Shown here in pieces: positions 10,437 through 42,471 of a stretch of DNA of 64,000 bases (position 1 is its first letter; each line of letters starts with the position of its first letter). This stretch comes from Engraulis encrasicolus (taxonomy: Eukaryota; Chordata; Actinopteri; Clupeiformes; Engraulidae). Where the stretch lies: positions 20,382,512 through 20,446,511 of the forward strand of contig NC_085876.1 in the NCBI RefSeq assembly GCF_034702125.1, written 5' to 3'. A program made the translations under genes and the position numbers. The notes below the pieces were generated by a model. The model saw only the letters and a program-made list of their open reading frames with translations, had not been told where the DNA came from and did not search any database.

Positions 10437-10896
10437 TCAGTCGGTGGTGGGAAACGTTTCCAAAGACAGGTGGACAATGCTGTTCACAGCCACTGGTTAA
10501 ACAGAGGGAAACTGATGCGCAAAGCAAACATTTGTGAGCAATAAATCATCCTAAAACCCGCTTTGTCTGTTTCTTTTGTCTCGGTTTATTTACAAGGTGG
10601 CCGGCAAATCCAATTTTGACATGCCTGTTTGAATCAGAACACCTAGATACCATTTGTGTTGTTTAAAAAAAAAAAAAAAAAAAAGTCAGACACTAAACAT
10701 GTCCTGAATCAACCCCTTTGCGCAGAGTTTATGTTATAACCTCACTCTCACCAATATTGTAATGAGCAAGTCTCAATCTTTTACTTAAAGGTGCACCGTG
10801 TAATATTTTTAGTTGTTTATTTCCAGAATTCACACTGTCCATTCACAAGTGTTACCTTTTTAACAAATATACCACAAGTAAATTCTGAGTACTCAC
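10437..10896. other. Non-genic DNA with poly-A and a dispersed repeat fragment
   Basis: A poly-A run of about 20 is at 10663-10684. About 10708-10790 is a fragment of the repeat family with the words CCCTTTAGCGCAGAG and TATGTTATAACCT, seen at six or more other places. No exon was found. Confidence 0.55.
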
Positions 10897-12305
10897 CAGT
10901 GTTAATTTCGTCAACCACGACGATGACGAAAATATTTCGTCAACGCCCCTTTTTCCCTTGACGATGACGAGACGATGACGCACTAAAAATTGCCTCAAGC
11001 AAATCAAAATATGACGAAAATAAAAAAATATTTTCGTCAAGGAGACTAAGACGAGACGAAATTTACAAGTCATGGACGAATGGACATTAAAAATATATAA
11101 TTATTTATAAATAATTTGTAATTTGTAATTGTAATATAGGCCTAAGTGTCTTGAACTTCATAGCTGATTGCGCGCTCACGCTGTGTTGCCTCGCTTGTAT
11201 CTGCTGGCAGCCAATGCATGGCGCGGCTCAGTCAGTAGTTCTGTAGCCTAGTAGTTCAGTGAGTCCATTTAAGTTGAGTTTAGGTCCTAAAACATTCCCA
11301 GAGAGAAAGAGAAAAAAATAGCCGACGTTGAGAGAAGTGTTCATTTTGAAACATGTTCAACAACCCTCTTATCCATGACTAAGACATGTGTTTCTGCAGT
11401 AGGTAATGACAGTCGCGCCAATCCTCCTATGATACTGTCATTCTAAACCTCCTCGAGCTTCCACTATTCTCCTTTTCACTTAGGCTGTCTTAGCCCGGGC
11501 GTTCGTTGTCTGTTCTTTTTTGTAATGTTTGCTATATTTGTTGTTTAACCATATGAGTAGGCAGCAAGCAAATCATGAAGGTCGGATTTGTGAATTAATT
11601 TAAATCAGTCAGCGCGGGAGCGCGCGCCAGCAGGGGGAAAGTTGGCCTGTCTAAAGTAACAGAGGCACGGCTACTGTAGTCTAGTTTTGAAAAGAATCAA
11701 TGGATGGGCGATCGCTAAGGAGTTTTAAACTGTTGAGATTTGAAACTTGTTCTCGTCGAGAGCAACGCTAAAAGACCCAAGGAAGTCGACAGCCTTTCCG
11801 TGCGTCTTCAGCGTCTTCCTAAGTTCCAAAAACTCTTTCCAGGTCATGCTTATCGAGCCTCGACACCCCCGACAAACAAAACAACATTAGTGTTTAAATA
11901 TTTGTATGTGCATGTCCTTTCTATCGTCCAGTCTGCATACCCCTGTCTAACTATTTTTCCTGGGACTTTTGCAGGGCATACGAAGTGGGCTCGCGCAATC
12001 TATTTAAGCCTATTCCACACATGCCGCACGAGTCATTATCGTTCTCTGCTCGCATTGCCAATTGAAAACAAAAAAACGCTAACTTGCATAGTCTAACATC
12101 AGCAGTATTTTATCTGACTCGTGGCCATCGGGAAGCCACTATCAGGGAGACTTCTTGAACTTCATGCAGACTTGGGATGTTCGGTCTTCCCACTGCCGGC
12201 AATCTGCAGGCTTTAAGTCCCGCGGTCAGGGGAAGAAGAGCATGTAGCTTCCTCCGTGAGCAAACTAAAAATGAAATATAGCCTAATATGCGGCAGCTTC
12301 TAATG

Positions 12306-12387
<82 letters not shown>

Positions 12388-12399
12388 GCCTGCACCTGG

Positions 12400-12435
<36 letters not shown>

Positions 12436-12799
12436 TGCTCTTTTGCTCTATGATGTTGAAATTACTGATTTGGGTTTTGGTGGAAAATGACCCAGTAACA
12501 AGGTGAATATTTGCTGCAATACTTTGTGAAATAACAATAGCCATTGTAGGTTATTTATTTTACACAATATTGACTAAAATGACTAAAAATTGAAATGTTG
12601 ACTAAAATTTGAAATGTTGACTAAAATGACTAAAATGACTAAAATTTGACTATGACTAAAATTGATTTTCGTCATTTTGACTAAGACTAAGACTAAATTG
12701 GGAAGGCAATGACTAAAATATGACTAAGACTAAAATTGATTTTCGTCATTGTGACTAAGACTAAGACTAAATCAAAAAAAGCTGACGAAATTAACACTG
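10897..12799. mobile_element. Non-autonomous hAT-type element, 1.9 kb
   Basis: Terminal inverted repeats CAGTGTTAATTTCGTCA and TGACGAAATTAACACTG (one internal mismatch) are flanked by a perfect 8-bp duplication GTACTCAC (10889-10896 and 12800-12807). Subterminal GACTAAAAT and GACGAAAAT words are repeated many times near both ends, a usual hAT feature. The interior has a (GA)n tract (12310-12383) and a (TG)n tract (12401-12434) but no recognisable transposase, so it would need one in trans. Confidence 0.9.
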
Positions 12800-12807
12800 G
12801 TACTCAC

Positions 12808-14066
<1,259 letters not shown>

Positions 14067-14240
14067 GGACACACTCTGGAAGTCGGTGACAAATCTCTCT
14101 CCATCTCTCGTATCTCTCGCTTTCTCTTTCTTCCATTCTTTTGAGTCCTCCTTTTCCCACATCTTTTCATCTAAATCTTCAGTCTCTTACTGCATTTCTA
14201 CAGTCTCTTTCTCTATTTCACGTCTCGGTTCTCTGTTTTC

Positions 14241-17200
14241 TCAGAGAGCAGTGGCCTGGCCAGCAGGTGGGTGTGTCATCACCACCACTGTCAGTTCTGG
14301 CCGCTGCATCTGCAGTCGCGGTCGCGGTTCCCCCCGACTCTCTGGCGCCCCCTCTGCTGGTCCAGTGTCCACTGGTTCTGGATCCAGCAGGTCTGGCTCA
14401 TCCGCTCCTGGTTCTGCTTCCAGGTGGTCTGGTTCTGGTGATTCTGGCGGCAGCATGTAAAAGCCACTGGACCTCCTGAGTCTCTGGATCTCGGTGTTGA
14501 GAGCCAGCAGGGTCTGGGCCAGCTGACGGTCCTGGGAGCGCATCTCCAGCTACAAGGGTCACGGGACATTACATTACATTACATTACATTACACTCAGGG
14601 CCGTAACCAGACATTTTGAAATACCGAGGTCAAATACTGCGTGCTCTACTGCATGCAGAATTTAGAATGCCTCAAAGACTTCAGTCAAACTCTCAAGGTT
14701 GTTTTCATTAATTACTGCCTTGAGAATAAATGGGGGAGGCGCATACAGACTGAATTTATCATTGTTGATCGTATATCGATTTTCATCATAGATAAATTTT
14801 ACATTACTGAAAAAAAATACAGAGGACATGACCTCTGTGTCCTCAATAGTAGTCATGGCCATGATTACACTTAGCTGACGCTTTTTATCCAAAGCATATA
14901 CAGCTATTACTTTTCAGGCTATTGGTTAGTTACAGTCCCTGGAGCAATGTGGGGCTAGGTGCCATGCTCAAGGGCACTTCTGCCATGGATGGAAGTGTAG
15001 GGAGAGGTGAGGGTGGGATTAGAACCTATAACCCCCAGATTGACAGACCAACTCCCTAAGCACTAGACCAGTGGTTCTTAACCTGGGGTGTGTGGGCACC
15101 CCCTGGGGGTGTGCCAGAGATTTTAAGGGGTGCGCGGAATTTTGTTTGTGTTGAGGTTGTGATTCTGCTAACATTATAATTAGGCCAAATCAAAATTAAG
15201 TGATTAAAAATGTGATCCCCATGTAAAGTCATTAAGGTATTGATTAATGTCTGAAGCAAGAATCATTGTAATTAATAATTGAAATAATTTTTAGTGTGTA
15301 TACACGTGCAGAAGTTTGGGTTAGGGGTGCGCGGCTTGTCTTGGGCACAGGTAATGGACATGTGCACAAATCAACATGCCATTCCAGCCTGACCAGGGCC
15401 CAGTTTATTCCAGGGCTTAACTGAGACCAAAAAAAGGCCCGGGCAGTTATGTCTGCATGGTACGCCCTAAATCATGGGTGGGGAGCTTATGTGTGCGTTC
15501 CAATATGCGACCTTGTGTCCTCCACTTGTGACCTCACCCTGCCTCCTGGCCCAGCCTCCGTGGAGAAAACAATAAAGTTTCCCAGCTGTCAGCCAAGCCA
15601 CAACTTTTGGGGGACTGTTCTTTATTCACTGTCCAATTCTCATATGAGAAAATTACTTTAATTTACTTTTTTTTTTTAGCTTTTGCGAGATATTGAAATA
15701 CAATGCTGTTGTCAGTGATGTCATCATGACTTATTACTTCCTAGTACGAGGCCACAAGCACAAGTGGAGGACGCAAGGTCGCATATTGGAACGCACACTA
15801 TGTCTCGAGGGCTGTTTACGGGCCTCAGGGCCATCTTATCCGGCCCCTAATATAATTTTAATGTTATGCAATTTCACATGAAATATGACATGTTTTGTAA
15901 AGCAATCTTAGAAATTGTATTTGCAATGTTATATTTTCAGAGGACCTGGTGAAGGCAGGGTCTGTTGTGAAGATAGCCGCCTTCAATATAGGCCTACAGT
16001 GCAGGCGGAAATCCTGGTTTGTATATGAAGAGCTCTTTTCCAAAACGCTATATACACCATTTTTGACTTTTTGCATTTTAATATTGGAAATGACTGTTAA
16101 GAGGTTCTATCATCTATGTGTGAATTCTCACCATTCAAATATTTTGAGAACATGCTTAAAAACCTCTATAAAAATGCATTTTGCAATGCATTTCAATGGA
16201 ATGTCCATTACAAAAATGTCAATTTCCCAACATTCTATAAAATGGATATATCTCATTTTGGAAAAGAGCTCTTCATATAGTATCCTATAAAATTTGATGT
16301 GGCCCTCATAAGAAAATGGTTCCCCATCCCTGCTCTAAATTGTTTGGAAAATACCAAAAAATCCCAACAGCATCAGAACCTGAGGACTGTAGGCTCACCA
16401 GCAGATGTACCACATTTTTTTTTACCTTTCCAGGCATGACCAAAGTAGGCCTAAAACTTAACCCCTTAGCACAGAGCCTATGTTGTAACTTTACTGTCAC
16501 CAAATTTAATGGCTATATCTTAATGCGTTACCTAAGGCTCTCGGTACTGTCATAGCAATGTTGTTTTGATGTAGTTGAGTATTTTCAGCAAATAGTGCTG
16601 ACCTCCATCTACAGTAAAAGGCTATGCCTCTCTCACACATTTCATTTCTCTGCCAATCCAAAGTCAGATTTGCAATTCACAAAAGCCCGTCATCATTGTG
16701 TCATGTGTTAGTGACTTGTTAATGGCAGGACTGCTGAAAAAGTTCAAATGTTCAAAAATGGGCTGCATAGAACCAAAGTTCAAAATCCTTTCTCATGTCA
16801 CAATAAAGACAGTTATAGCTCATGCATTACCCAATTACATAATAGGAAAGTTAGCAACATACTTTGTTGCTAAATTATCAAGTACAGCAGAGTATCACAA
16901 GAGGGCCTACTGCTCAACAGGTTCAGATTTATTGCAATAGCCTATGAACAAAAGTAAAGACAATTTGTATTAATGCATTATTATATACTATGTTGTGTAA
17001 CACTTTATAATAATGTTCCTTAGTAGGAGACTCAGTAAATAATGAACTAATGATGAATAAAACATTAACAAATGTTTTTATTATTAACTAAGCTTTATTA
17101 ATGCTTTATAAAATATCTACAAATGATACATTCAAGATTTACACACCTTATAACAGACTATTTTATTCATTTACAAGCAACTTGTAAATGTTTGATAAAT

Positions 17201-18059
17201 ATGAAATATTAACATAACATTTCCTAGTCATTTACAAGCATTTGTTTACATTTCCTAATCATTTACAAACGTTTGTTAATGTTTTGTTCATCAATAGTTA
17301 ATTGTTTATTAAGTCTTTATAATGCTTTTTTGCATCCATTATTCTAAAGTGTTACCCTATGTTGTGTATATACCTTAAAGTCGATGGCAGAAGGGAGCAG
17401 GTTTCACCCAGAGTTCATTAATTACTTTGAGGGTGCTGGCCCAAATAAAAAACTTCAAATGTAAGAAAAAAAGGGACACACTTTGCATCAAGTGTATTTC
17501 ATTTGCAAATAAAAGACACTTGATCAGTGGTGTAGTCTACTTTTTTGTGGTGGGTATACTGTATATTTAAGCATTTTTTGAAGTGGGTATACTGTATTCA
17601 TTTGTGCTATTCTAAATAATGGATCAATCAATTTTAAGTGGGTATACTGAAATCCCTGAAATTTTGAAGTGGGTATACTGCGTATACCTGTGTTCCACGT
17701 AGACTCTACCACTGCACTTGATGCAAGGAGGGCACGTCCCCTTTCTTTTTCTGTACATATTTACAACTTACCAATTCAGATCGTATCCAAGAAATGGCTC
17801 CGTCGATTTTGGCCCGCCTCAGTTCCTCATTGGCCTGGATGTTCCTGCCAAAGCAGCAGGTGGTGGTGGAGGTGGAGGAGGAGGAAACACCTGAGCCCTC
17901 CTCCTCCTCCTCCTCCTCCGGGAGGCCCCTGTAGTGACGCTGCTGCTGTTCCCGCTCCCCGGTGCTCCTGAAGGCGTGCAGCAGTTTGTTCTTGATGTTC
18001 TCCAGGACCATGGTGGAGAGCATGTCCTCGCACTGCAGTGCCGCTGCCTCTGGATTCAT
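14241..18059 (-). CDS. aard: AARD, alanine and arginine rich domain containing protein homologue
   Basis: Two coding exons are predicted. Exon 1 is 18059-17772 (Met codon at 18059, donor GTAAGT after a Leu codon). Exon 2 is 14549-14241 (acceptor CCCTTGTAG, phase 0). The product is 198 aa against about 155 in human. Residues 18-31 (MVLENIKNKLLHAF) and the splice-spanning segment WIRSEL-LEMRSQDRQLAQ match the layout of human AARD (LLEDLRRRLTRAF and LRAELVEMHFQNHQLARTL). Residues 48-54 are a Glu run, and a Ser/Thr-rich stretch and Cys-Cys-Phe follow. The C-terminus is Glu/Pro-rich and not conserved. The biochemical role is unknown. The divergent position next to RAD21 is as in human and supports the assignment. 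The exact 3' limit of exon 2 is less certain. Confidence 0.82.
14566..15075 (-). repeat. tRNA-derived SINE, second copy, interrupted
   Basis: ATTAC units at 14566-14592 and the body at about 14866-15075 match the SINE at 7481-7735. About 270 bp of unrelated AT-rich sequence separates tail and body. The B-box-like motif here has decayed (GGTTCTAATCC on the minus strand). Confidence 0.6.
15492..15798. mobile_element. MITE family A, copy 2
   Basis: The ends TGTGCGTTCCAATATGCG and its complement at 15780-15798 continue into the CCTCCACTTGTG arm as in the copy at 8457-8757. TATG lies on both sides (15488-15491 and 15799-15802) and may be the target duplication. Confidence 0.8.
16022..16281. mobile_element. 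Small MITE with GAAGAGCTCTTTTCC ends
   Basis: TATATGAAGAGCTCTTTTCC faces GGAAAAGAGCTCTTCATATA across about 220 bp of non-coding DNA. The surrounding bases (GGGCCTCAGGGCC on the left, ATGTGGCCCTCATAAG on the right) look like an older host repeat also present at about 23940-24240. Confidence 0.75.
16460..16640. repeat. Dispersed repeat of unknown class (CCCTTAGCACAGAG family)
   Basis: The unit runs from AACCCCTTAGCACAGAGCC through TGTCATAGCAATGTTGTT to CATCTACAGTAAAAGGCTA. Related copies or fragments are at about 10708-10790, 13070-13140, 32523-32690, 38455-38535, 38755-38786 and 39216-39360. No inverted ends or reading frame were recognised. Confidence 0.7.
16997..17355. mobile_element. Palindromic MITE with GTAACACTTTA ends
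   Basis: GTAACACTTTATAATAATG faces CATTATTCTAAAGTGTTAC, with further imperfect pairing inside (AACATTAACAAATG-type words on both arms). The end motif is shared with the units at 33260-33613 and 61822-62038. Confidence 0.75.
17525..17714. mobile_element. hAT-type MITE in the AARD intron
   Basis: The ends CAGTGGTGTAGTCTAC and GTAGACTCTACCACTG are inverted. The 8-bp CACTTGAT flanks both sides exactly (17517-17524 and 17715-17722). The interior contains four GTGGGTATACTG words. It ends about 57 bp from the AARD exon 1 donor. Confidence 0.88.
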
Positions 18060-18772
18060 GATGCTGGAGCGATCTGTCTGTCCTGTCCGTCGTGAGATCT
18101 GTCTCTCTCCGGGCCCAGAGTGAAGAAAAAGGAGTCGCACACAGGAGCTTGATGCAGTTCAGTGAAACTGTATTAAAAGCCGGAAATAAAGAGAGTCCAA
18201 AACAAAAAGTGGGATGCAAACGTTTCGGGTCTAGCCCATCATCAGTGTTCCCAAAATCCGGGCCCTGAATGACAGCTGTGCTGGTGGCTGGTGGCGGATC
18301 TATAGAGCTGTTGTCGAGTAGTCGGCCAGTGTAATGAATTAATATGTATGTGGATCTTGTATGTGGCTCATGTGGGTTGGTTGTCTGCAAGTTTTTTTCA
18401 CGTTTCGTTGTCTTCTGACAACAAAATCTCCCGCCACTTACCGGTACTTCTTCCACATCAGATTAACAAAATCTCAAACTGAGGGAAAGAAAACATGAAA
18501 ACCCTCACGTGAAATGTGTCCTTTTCTCCTCTTCTTTTATCCCGTCGCGAGGCATCTGTCTGCTCCACTTGTGGCGCCTCTCTCTTTCTTTCTGTCTCTA
18601 TCTGTGTGCCTACGTAGCTCTTTCAGCCTAGCTGTCTCTTTCAGCCAAGCTGTCTTCGCATGCTCTTGAGGTCTGTGAGCTCTTCTTTTGCTTGCTCTCC
18701 CCTCGCCTTCCCCTGCCAACTACTGGGACCAACGTGTTTTGTCACTGTTACTATGGAGAGCTACCCCCCCCC

Positions 18773-18773
<1 letters not shown>

Positions 18774-18813
<40 letters not shown>

Positions 18814-18822
18814 ACACACACA
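18774..18822. repeat. (CA)n microsatellite
   Basis: About 50 bp of CA repeats preceded by a run of C. C-rich simple sequence continues to about 18890, and at 18960-19000. Confidence 0.9.
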
Positions 18823-19088
18823 ACACCACTCCCTCCCTCCTACACCCCCGCCCCATCCCCGTCTCCTCTCCTTTCCCTCCTTCTTGTAACCCCAATAAGA
18901 ATTGGTGGGAGATTGTGGACAAAGGCCATTGTTGCCTTCATAAAGACCTGAAAAGGCCTCTCGCCCTCCCCTCCCCTCCCTTCCCCTCCCCTCCATCCCG
19001 CCGACCCTCTATGGCTCAGCTCTTCTCATTCCCTTTCTCCATCAACCTCTCATTCACGTCACACTGCCCCATGCAATGGTTACTCTCA

Positions 19089-19167
<79 letters not shown>
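19089..19167. repeat. (TC)n microsatellite
   Basis: About 78 bp of pure TC repeat with no coding meaning. Confidence 0.95.
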
Positions 19168-19172
<5 letters not shown>

Positions 19173-19399
19173 GTGGGCAGAGATGGGGCATTCATTTACA
19201 TGTGTTGCACTTGCTGACATTGTGCACTGCAGGCATCATGTGGTGTGGAAGAGAAATACAGGAGTGACCTTTACAAACTGTATTTGGTGCCCCACTGCTG
19301 CTGCTAGGGTCTGGTCTGGTCATCACTCACGTTGACAGGAAGGAACACACAAATGGGAGGAAGAAAAACATTTGAAGTACACAATAAAAATGTAGTTAG

Positions 19400-19500
19400 T
19401 TAATTCAACACTTACAGAGTTAATTTAACATCTTTTAGTATATTTGATCCCAGCGTACTCTTTAAGTGTTGAATTAACACTGCATTTTTTACCGTGTAGT
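19400..19500. repeat. Small palindromic repeat with GTTAATTCAACAC words
   Basis: TTAATTCAACACTTACAGAG faces AAGTGTTGAATTAACAC across about 50 bp. It resembles the unit at about 7800-7915. Confidence 0.55.
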
Positions 19501-19984
19501 AAAGATCGCACATTCAAACGCCTGAACTGGGAGCAGGACAAACAAATAACCAGAAAGAGAGATAGAAAAGAACATGCACGCGTGGCGAAAACACTAAGGT
19601 TTTCACCCGAAACGTCACAGAAACATTAAAAAATAAGTGGGAGCAAAAAAAAGTCCCGGTTGAAGCAGACTCTTCTCTCTTTTTCAAAATCAGGACGAAA
19701 AGTGCAAGGCAATGGTAATAGTGCTTTTGTCTGTTAAAAGTCAGCCTGGATTCTGTCGAAGTGCAATTCCATTGTTTTTTTGGCAAGTTGTCATTCTTTG
19801 GATCTCTTCTCAAGGCAGATTAGTCATGCCCTCTGAATTTTCTTTTAGAAAATCACCAACTTTGACGGAAGTGACAACACTGCGGCAAATTAAAATGTGT
19901 TTTTCCACAATACAGACACATGCAGATAGACACACACACATGCACGACACGCGTGCACACACGTGCGCATGCACGCCCGCGCAT

Positions 19985-20148
<164 letters not shown>

Positions 20149-20845
20149 TACTGCAACACTACAAAATGTTAAGCTCTTCACACATCTTTGCCAGATTTTA
20201 ATTGGTGTTTGTCTCCTCCCAGTAAAAAAAATGTAAAACATGAAAAGGTCATCTTTTACACATGGAAGTGATCACTGTTTATGGCATGAGCACAAGTGGC
20301 TTAAAGGCAGGGCTGGAGTGGTAATCTGGCATACAGGGCATTTTCCCGGTGGGCCGACAGTCCCCAGGGGCCTATACTGTGATTGTTTTCCTGGGCATCG
20401 GCCCAGAAATGGGGGGGGGGGCATTGGTCCATCGTCAATATAGACAGTGGATTCAGCCAATGAAGATATAGTATGAAAGTGCCGATCTATGCTAAAAATG
20501 CCCGAGCCACTTTTCGCTCCAAGGCCAGCTCTGCTTGAAGGGTTGCTGTGGCCAAACTGCATGTAGCCAGTGAGGCGTACGGAATCACTAGTGGGACTAG
20601 CGGCCCGAAAGGTCAGGGAAGCAGGACTAATTATGGCAGTGCAGACTGCGGTTGTCAGCTGAATTAGTCATATGCTTAGTGAAGAGTGTGAATTGGCTGT
20701 GATTTATTATTGTCTTTCTTTCCCCCCTCAGCTCTGCCTGTTGCTGAAAGTCTTCATGTAACTTGGAAATATACGTATACGTATATGGCTGGTAGAAATT
20801 ACCAACTTACTAGCCACTTTGAACTATTACAGAGTGTGTGTTTGG

Positions 20846-20899
20846 AAAGATTAACATTTGTCTTGACTGGTGATGAAAAAAGTTAATTTAGAGTCCTGA

Positions 20900-20939
<40 letters not shown>

Positions 20940-20987
20940 TCAGGACTCTAAATTAACTTTTTTCATCACCAGTCAAGACAAATGTTA

Positions 20988-20993
<6 letters not shown>
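20846..20993. repeat. Near-perfect 56-bp inverted repeat with a (TG)n(TA)n loop
   Basis: The left arm (20846-20901) and right arm (20938-20993) are exact complements over about 56 bp as read, around a 36-bp TG/TA loop. A further (TA)n run follows at 20994-21025. The arm includes GTTAATTTAGAGTCCTGAG. Related sequence without the second arm occurs at about 40945-41115, so the arm belongs to a dispersed repeat. Confidence 0.88.
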
Positions 20994-21028
<35 letters not shown>

Positions 21029-21328
21029 ACCCCACATAAAATTCTGTATGGGCCTCCATTACTGATTTAAGTGTCAATGAAGATTTGTTCAGCAAATGAG
21101 TGGATCATGTTTCACTTTCAACGCGAAAGGCGTGTCAAAAAGTCCCATACACACTGTTTACAGCCAGGGAGAATAATATTATTCGAATATTTAAGTAGTG
21201 GCCATCGATTTTTGAATAGTGTGTTCCCATCCCTAGTAACCACAGTGGCTATACCAGCAGTCAGTAGCCGTACCTAGGGCCACAGACAGCTCTGATCAGG
21301 CCCGGAGCAAAGTCAGTCCCTTTCAATG

Positions 21329-21338
21329 CGTGTGTGTG

Positions 21339-21432
<94 letters not shown>
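21329..21432. repeat. (TG)n microsatellite
   Basis: About 100 bp of TG repeats with a few CG interruptions at both ends. Confidence 0.95.
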
Positions 21433-21434
<2 letters not shown>

Positions 21435-22949
21435 AGAGAGAGTTAGTTCCTGCCTTGCGCTGAATGTATGTAAGAGTGTGCTATATATGGTTAATATATG
21501 TGTAATGATGTGTGTAATACCGGTGTGCAATGTCTTCTGTTTTATGTTTGTATGTATGCTACTTGATACCTTAATTTCCCCCTGGGATCAAAAAATGATA
21601 CTCTACTCTATTCTACTCTACAATGTAACAGGGTCCCAATTCTGGGTCCCTATACTTGGTGACAACTGACCTTTTTGCTCCCCCCCCCTGTCAGCGAGCC
21701 TGAGCTTACCTTACAATCTGCTTTGTTATTGTCAGCAGATAATGTCCCCAAATCCGAGAAAAGGGCACACGGTCGGGGACAAAGACCCCATGCCGAATTT
21801 ACTTACGCCACAGGAACAATATCACCTCCTCACGCCTCCCCAAATGCTGCTCTGGTTTTGTCCTGTGACGTGCTGTCTTTTGTGACATGGCACTCAGTAC
21901 CCTTTCACAGTGTTTTGTTGTTCCAAAGTGGTCAGAGCAAGTCAGAGATTGATTAATTTGAAAAGCACTGGCTCCTACTATGTTACAACTTCTATTAATA
22001 TCTATTACTATTACAACCAATAGGGCCTACCATTGCTCCTGCTGTTGCTTCTAATGCTACTACAATAACAGCAAGTGTCTGTGTTTTTTCATGAAGTCAA
22101 TTGTGAAAAATCTTAACATCTTAAACAGTATTCAGTTGTATAAACAAGGTTGTTGGTCAAAGCCAAGCACAGCCAGAATGGTGTGTCATTGTGGTTTACA
22201 TCTGACTTTCCACATGATCGGGGGATGGCGTCACATGATGTATGCCTATACCTCTTCTGAATGAGTACAATATGAAAGCAAGGGGCATGCATACAGGCCT
22301 TTCTTTTCTACCTGGGAGATTATTTATGAACTATTTTTCTACACAGCTTTTAAATCAAACACATTTTGTTGTTTATGAGTTTATGAGTCTTGTTCTTAGA
22401 TTAGGCCTGAAAAATAATCTTATTATAGGCTACCTCTTGCGTCACACCATGTTATGAATTCAGAAATGAATTCAGTTGGCCACGGCTCAAAGATCAGCCT
22501 TAATACTCAAACTCAAATGCAAGGTCTGAAATCCATCTAGAGTAGTACTGGAAACATTTGCATCTTTGTTGCAACTCCAGCCTTCTCCAGATGTGTGTGT
22601 CATTACCGCCACCTAGTGGTAGGATGAGGAATTGACAAATTAACCACAGCCTTCTTGTGCAGCAATGTTCTGCATGCAAGCAGCGCAATCTAATGACAAT
22701 GTCAAATTTAGTATTTTTTTTAAATGTAGGCCCTATGTAACTTTATAGTCTAATGAGTTCGATATGCCAATTACCCTGATAGGGTGACTGACAGCCTACA
22801 CACGCTTCATTAACTAGTAAGCAACTCTATGCATTGTTTCCCCTCCAGCAGGCTATGAAGTTCGATTGTGAAGTTAGTCGTGAACACTTACCAAATAGGC
22901 TATGAATCGTTATGATCGATACATTTTTATGTCCACTAACTACACCAAA

Positions 22950-23200
22950 CGCAAACACTCTGCCACGCCTACTTTGGCTCAATCCACGTCCAACCTCGAT
23001 TCAAAGCTTCTGTTCGGCGGGCGGACAGCGCCATTTTGTTTATTTTCGGGGTGTCGGTGGAGGAGGAGGGGTGGTGGAAAGCCAATGTAAAGCCGCCTGG
23101 AAGGGTAAAAGCCAATTGTATTTGTTATGTGTTGCAATAAAATCTGCAGACGACATTGCATGCATGCCTGCTATGCTTTTTCCCCTTTTCTAATGAAGCC
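22950..23200 (+). promoter_or_regulatory. Candidate RAD21 promoter and non-coding first exon
   Basis: The coding start at 24400 is preceded by a probable 3' splice site (TTTTCTCCTCAG at about 24327-24338). A non-coding first exon is therefore expected upstream, as in mammalian RAD21. The best candidate is this more GC-rich patch. It contains GCGCCATTTTG, which fits a YY1-type CCATnTT site common in housekeeping promoters. A possible donor GGTAAAAG lies near 23103. No TATA box was seen. The assignment is inference from position and composition. Confidence 0.35.
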
Positions 23201-24327
23201 GGTAGACGAATTTTCCTAGTGAGCTAGCCAGCATGAAGGCTACCTTTCCAGAATGACAGGCCAGGCGCTGACGCTGTTTCCAGGGATGCTAGGAATATTA
23301 CCCGCAAATACCGTTATCTGCAGTGATGACATGCAGCCGCTTGGTTAGAGAGTCTTTTGGTTGGAGCTCTACTATTAGAACTCCGACCTCTGCATGATTA
23401 CTTAGCCGTGCGTTCACGTTGTCAAATGTGGGTTTGTTGTGTCTGTCTGACAGTCTAGTCGTCTCGATGCAAGCGCGATATGTGGGGGCCGACAGTAGAG
23501 TTCTAAACTCGTGACGGGTGCGTGATAAATGTCATTTCTGAAAGAGATGTTATAACGTATCAGGAACCGAGTCTAAACCGCAGGCATCTAAGAATGCGTC
23601 TGGATCAACAACTGCTATCCATATAAAGGGTAGCCTATTAGGTGTAATTACCATAGATTTTGACCAGTGACAATGCTTCATCAAATCAAGTATTTCTCCA
23701 TCAGTTCAACTTCATAGTGGAAGCAGGGAGCAATCGCCACTCCGACAGTATTTGATTGTCATTCCGAGCCAAAAACATTGTTGCAAGTACTTAGAGGCGC
23801 ATGAACAACGTTCTAACTCAATTGACATTTGATTTGCAACAATGTTGCGACACGAGCGAATAGTGGATAGAGTGACAGCGCAATTACAGGATCAGTGTAT
23901 TATTTTGTCACGGTCCAAATGCCAAATTAGGGTCTGAGATCCTTGAAAAACGGTTGATGGGCAACTTTTATGACGAGGAGGGCCACAGTTTTCCATCGCC
24001 ACCATTGCAGGGCCACATGACCACAGATCTGACTGCAATTTGCAGACTTTGAGGTTGCGGACTGCTCATGTTGTTTGGAAGGAATAGAAGTGCTCTCTAC
24101 AGTATTATAACAACAGATTGATTCAGTAGTCATAAAAAATATATATGGTCATTATTTTTTTTATTTTTTTCAAGGCCTACTGTTTTATCTACGGCCACAT
24201 CATGTGGCCCCCGGACCTCCAGTTGCCCATCCCTGACAATGTCTAGAGTAATATATTATAACTTGGTCTTTCTGGTCATTACGATCTTACAGTATAACCC
24301 TGAGTGACTGTGTCCTAAAATATTTGT
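23201..24327. other. Probable RAD21 5' intron, no coding exon seen
   Basis: No exon was recognised. About 23940-24240 holds a dispersed repeat with GGCCACATCATGTGGCCCCC near its right end, related to the sequence flanking the small MITE at 16022-16281. Confidence 0.45.
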
Positions 24328-24384
24328 TTTCTCCTCAGGTTTGGTGTTTACCCCACCCCTACCCCCTGCCCCTGGGGGGCGTGA

Positions 24385-42471
<18,087 letters not shown>

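Larger units (their letters stand above)
14550..17771 (-). other. AARD intron filled with SINE and MITE copies
   Basis: The 3.2-kb intron is bounded by GTAAGT (minus strand, 17771 downward) and TTGTAG at 14550. Almost all of it can be assigned to repeats: a split SINE, MITE family A, a small MITE at about 16022-16281, a dispersed repeat at about 16460-16640, a palindromic MITE at 16997-17355 and a hAT MITE at 17525-17714. Confidence 0.8.

Noticed and set aside
11740..12096. A 118-codon frame within the hAT element, considered as transposase
   Set aside because: No hAT dimerisation or catalytic motif was recognised, and the frame is short.
12110..12544. Frame rich in Ser/Leu and Arg/Glu
   Set aside because: It reads through (GA)n and (TG)n tracts inside a hAT element.
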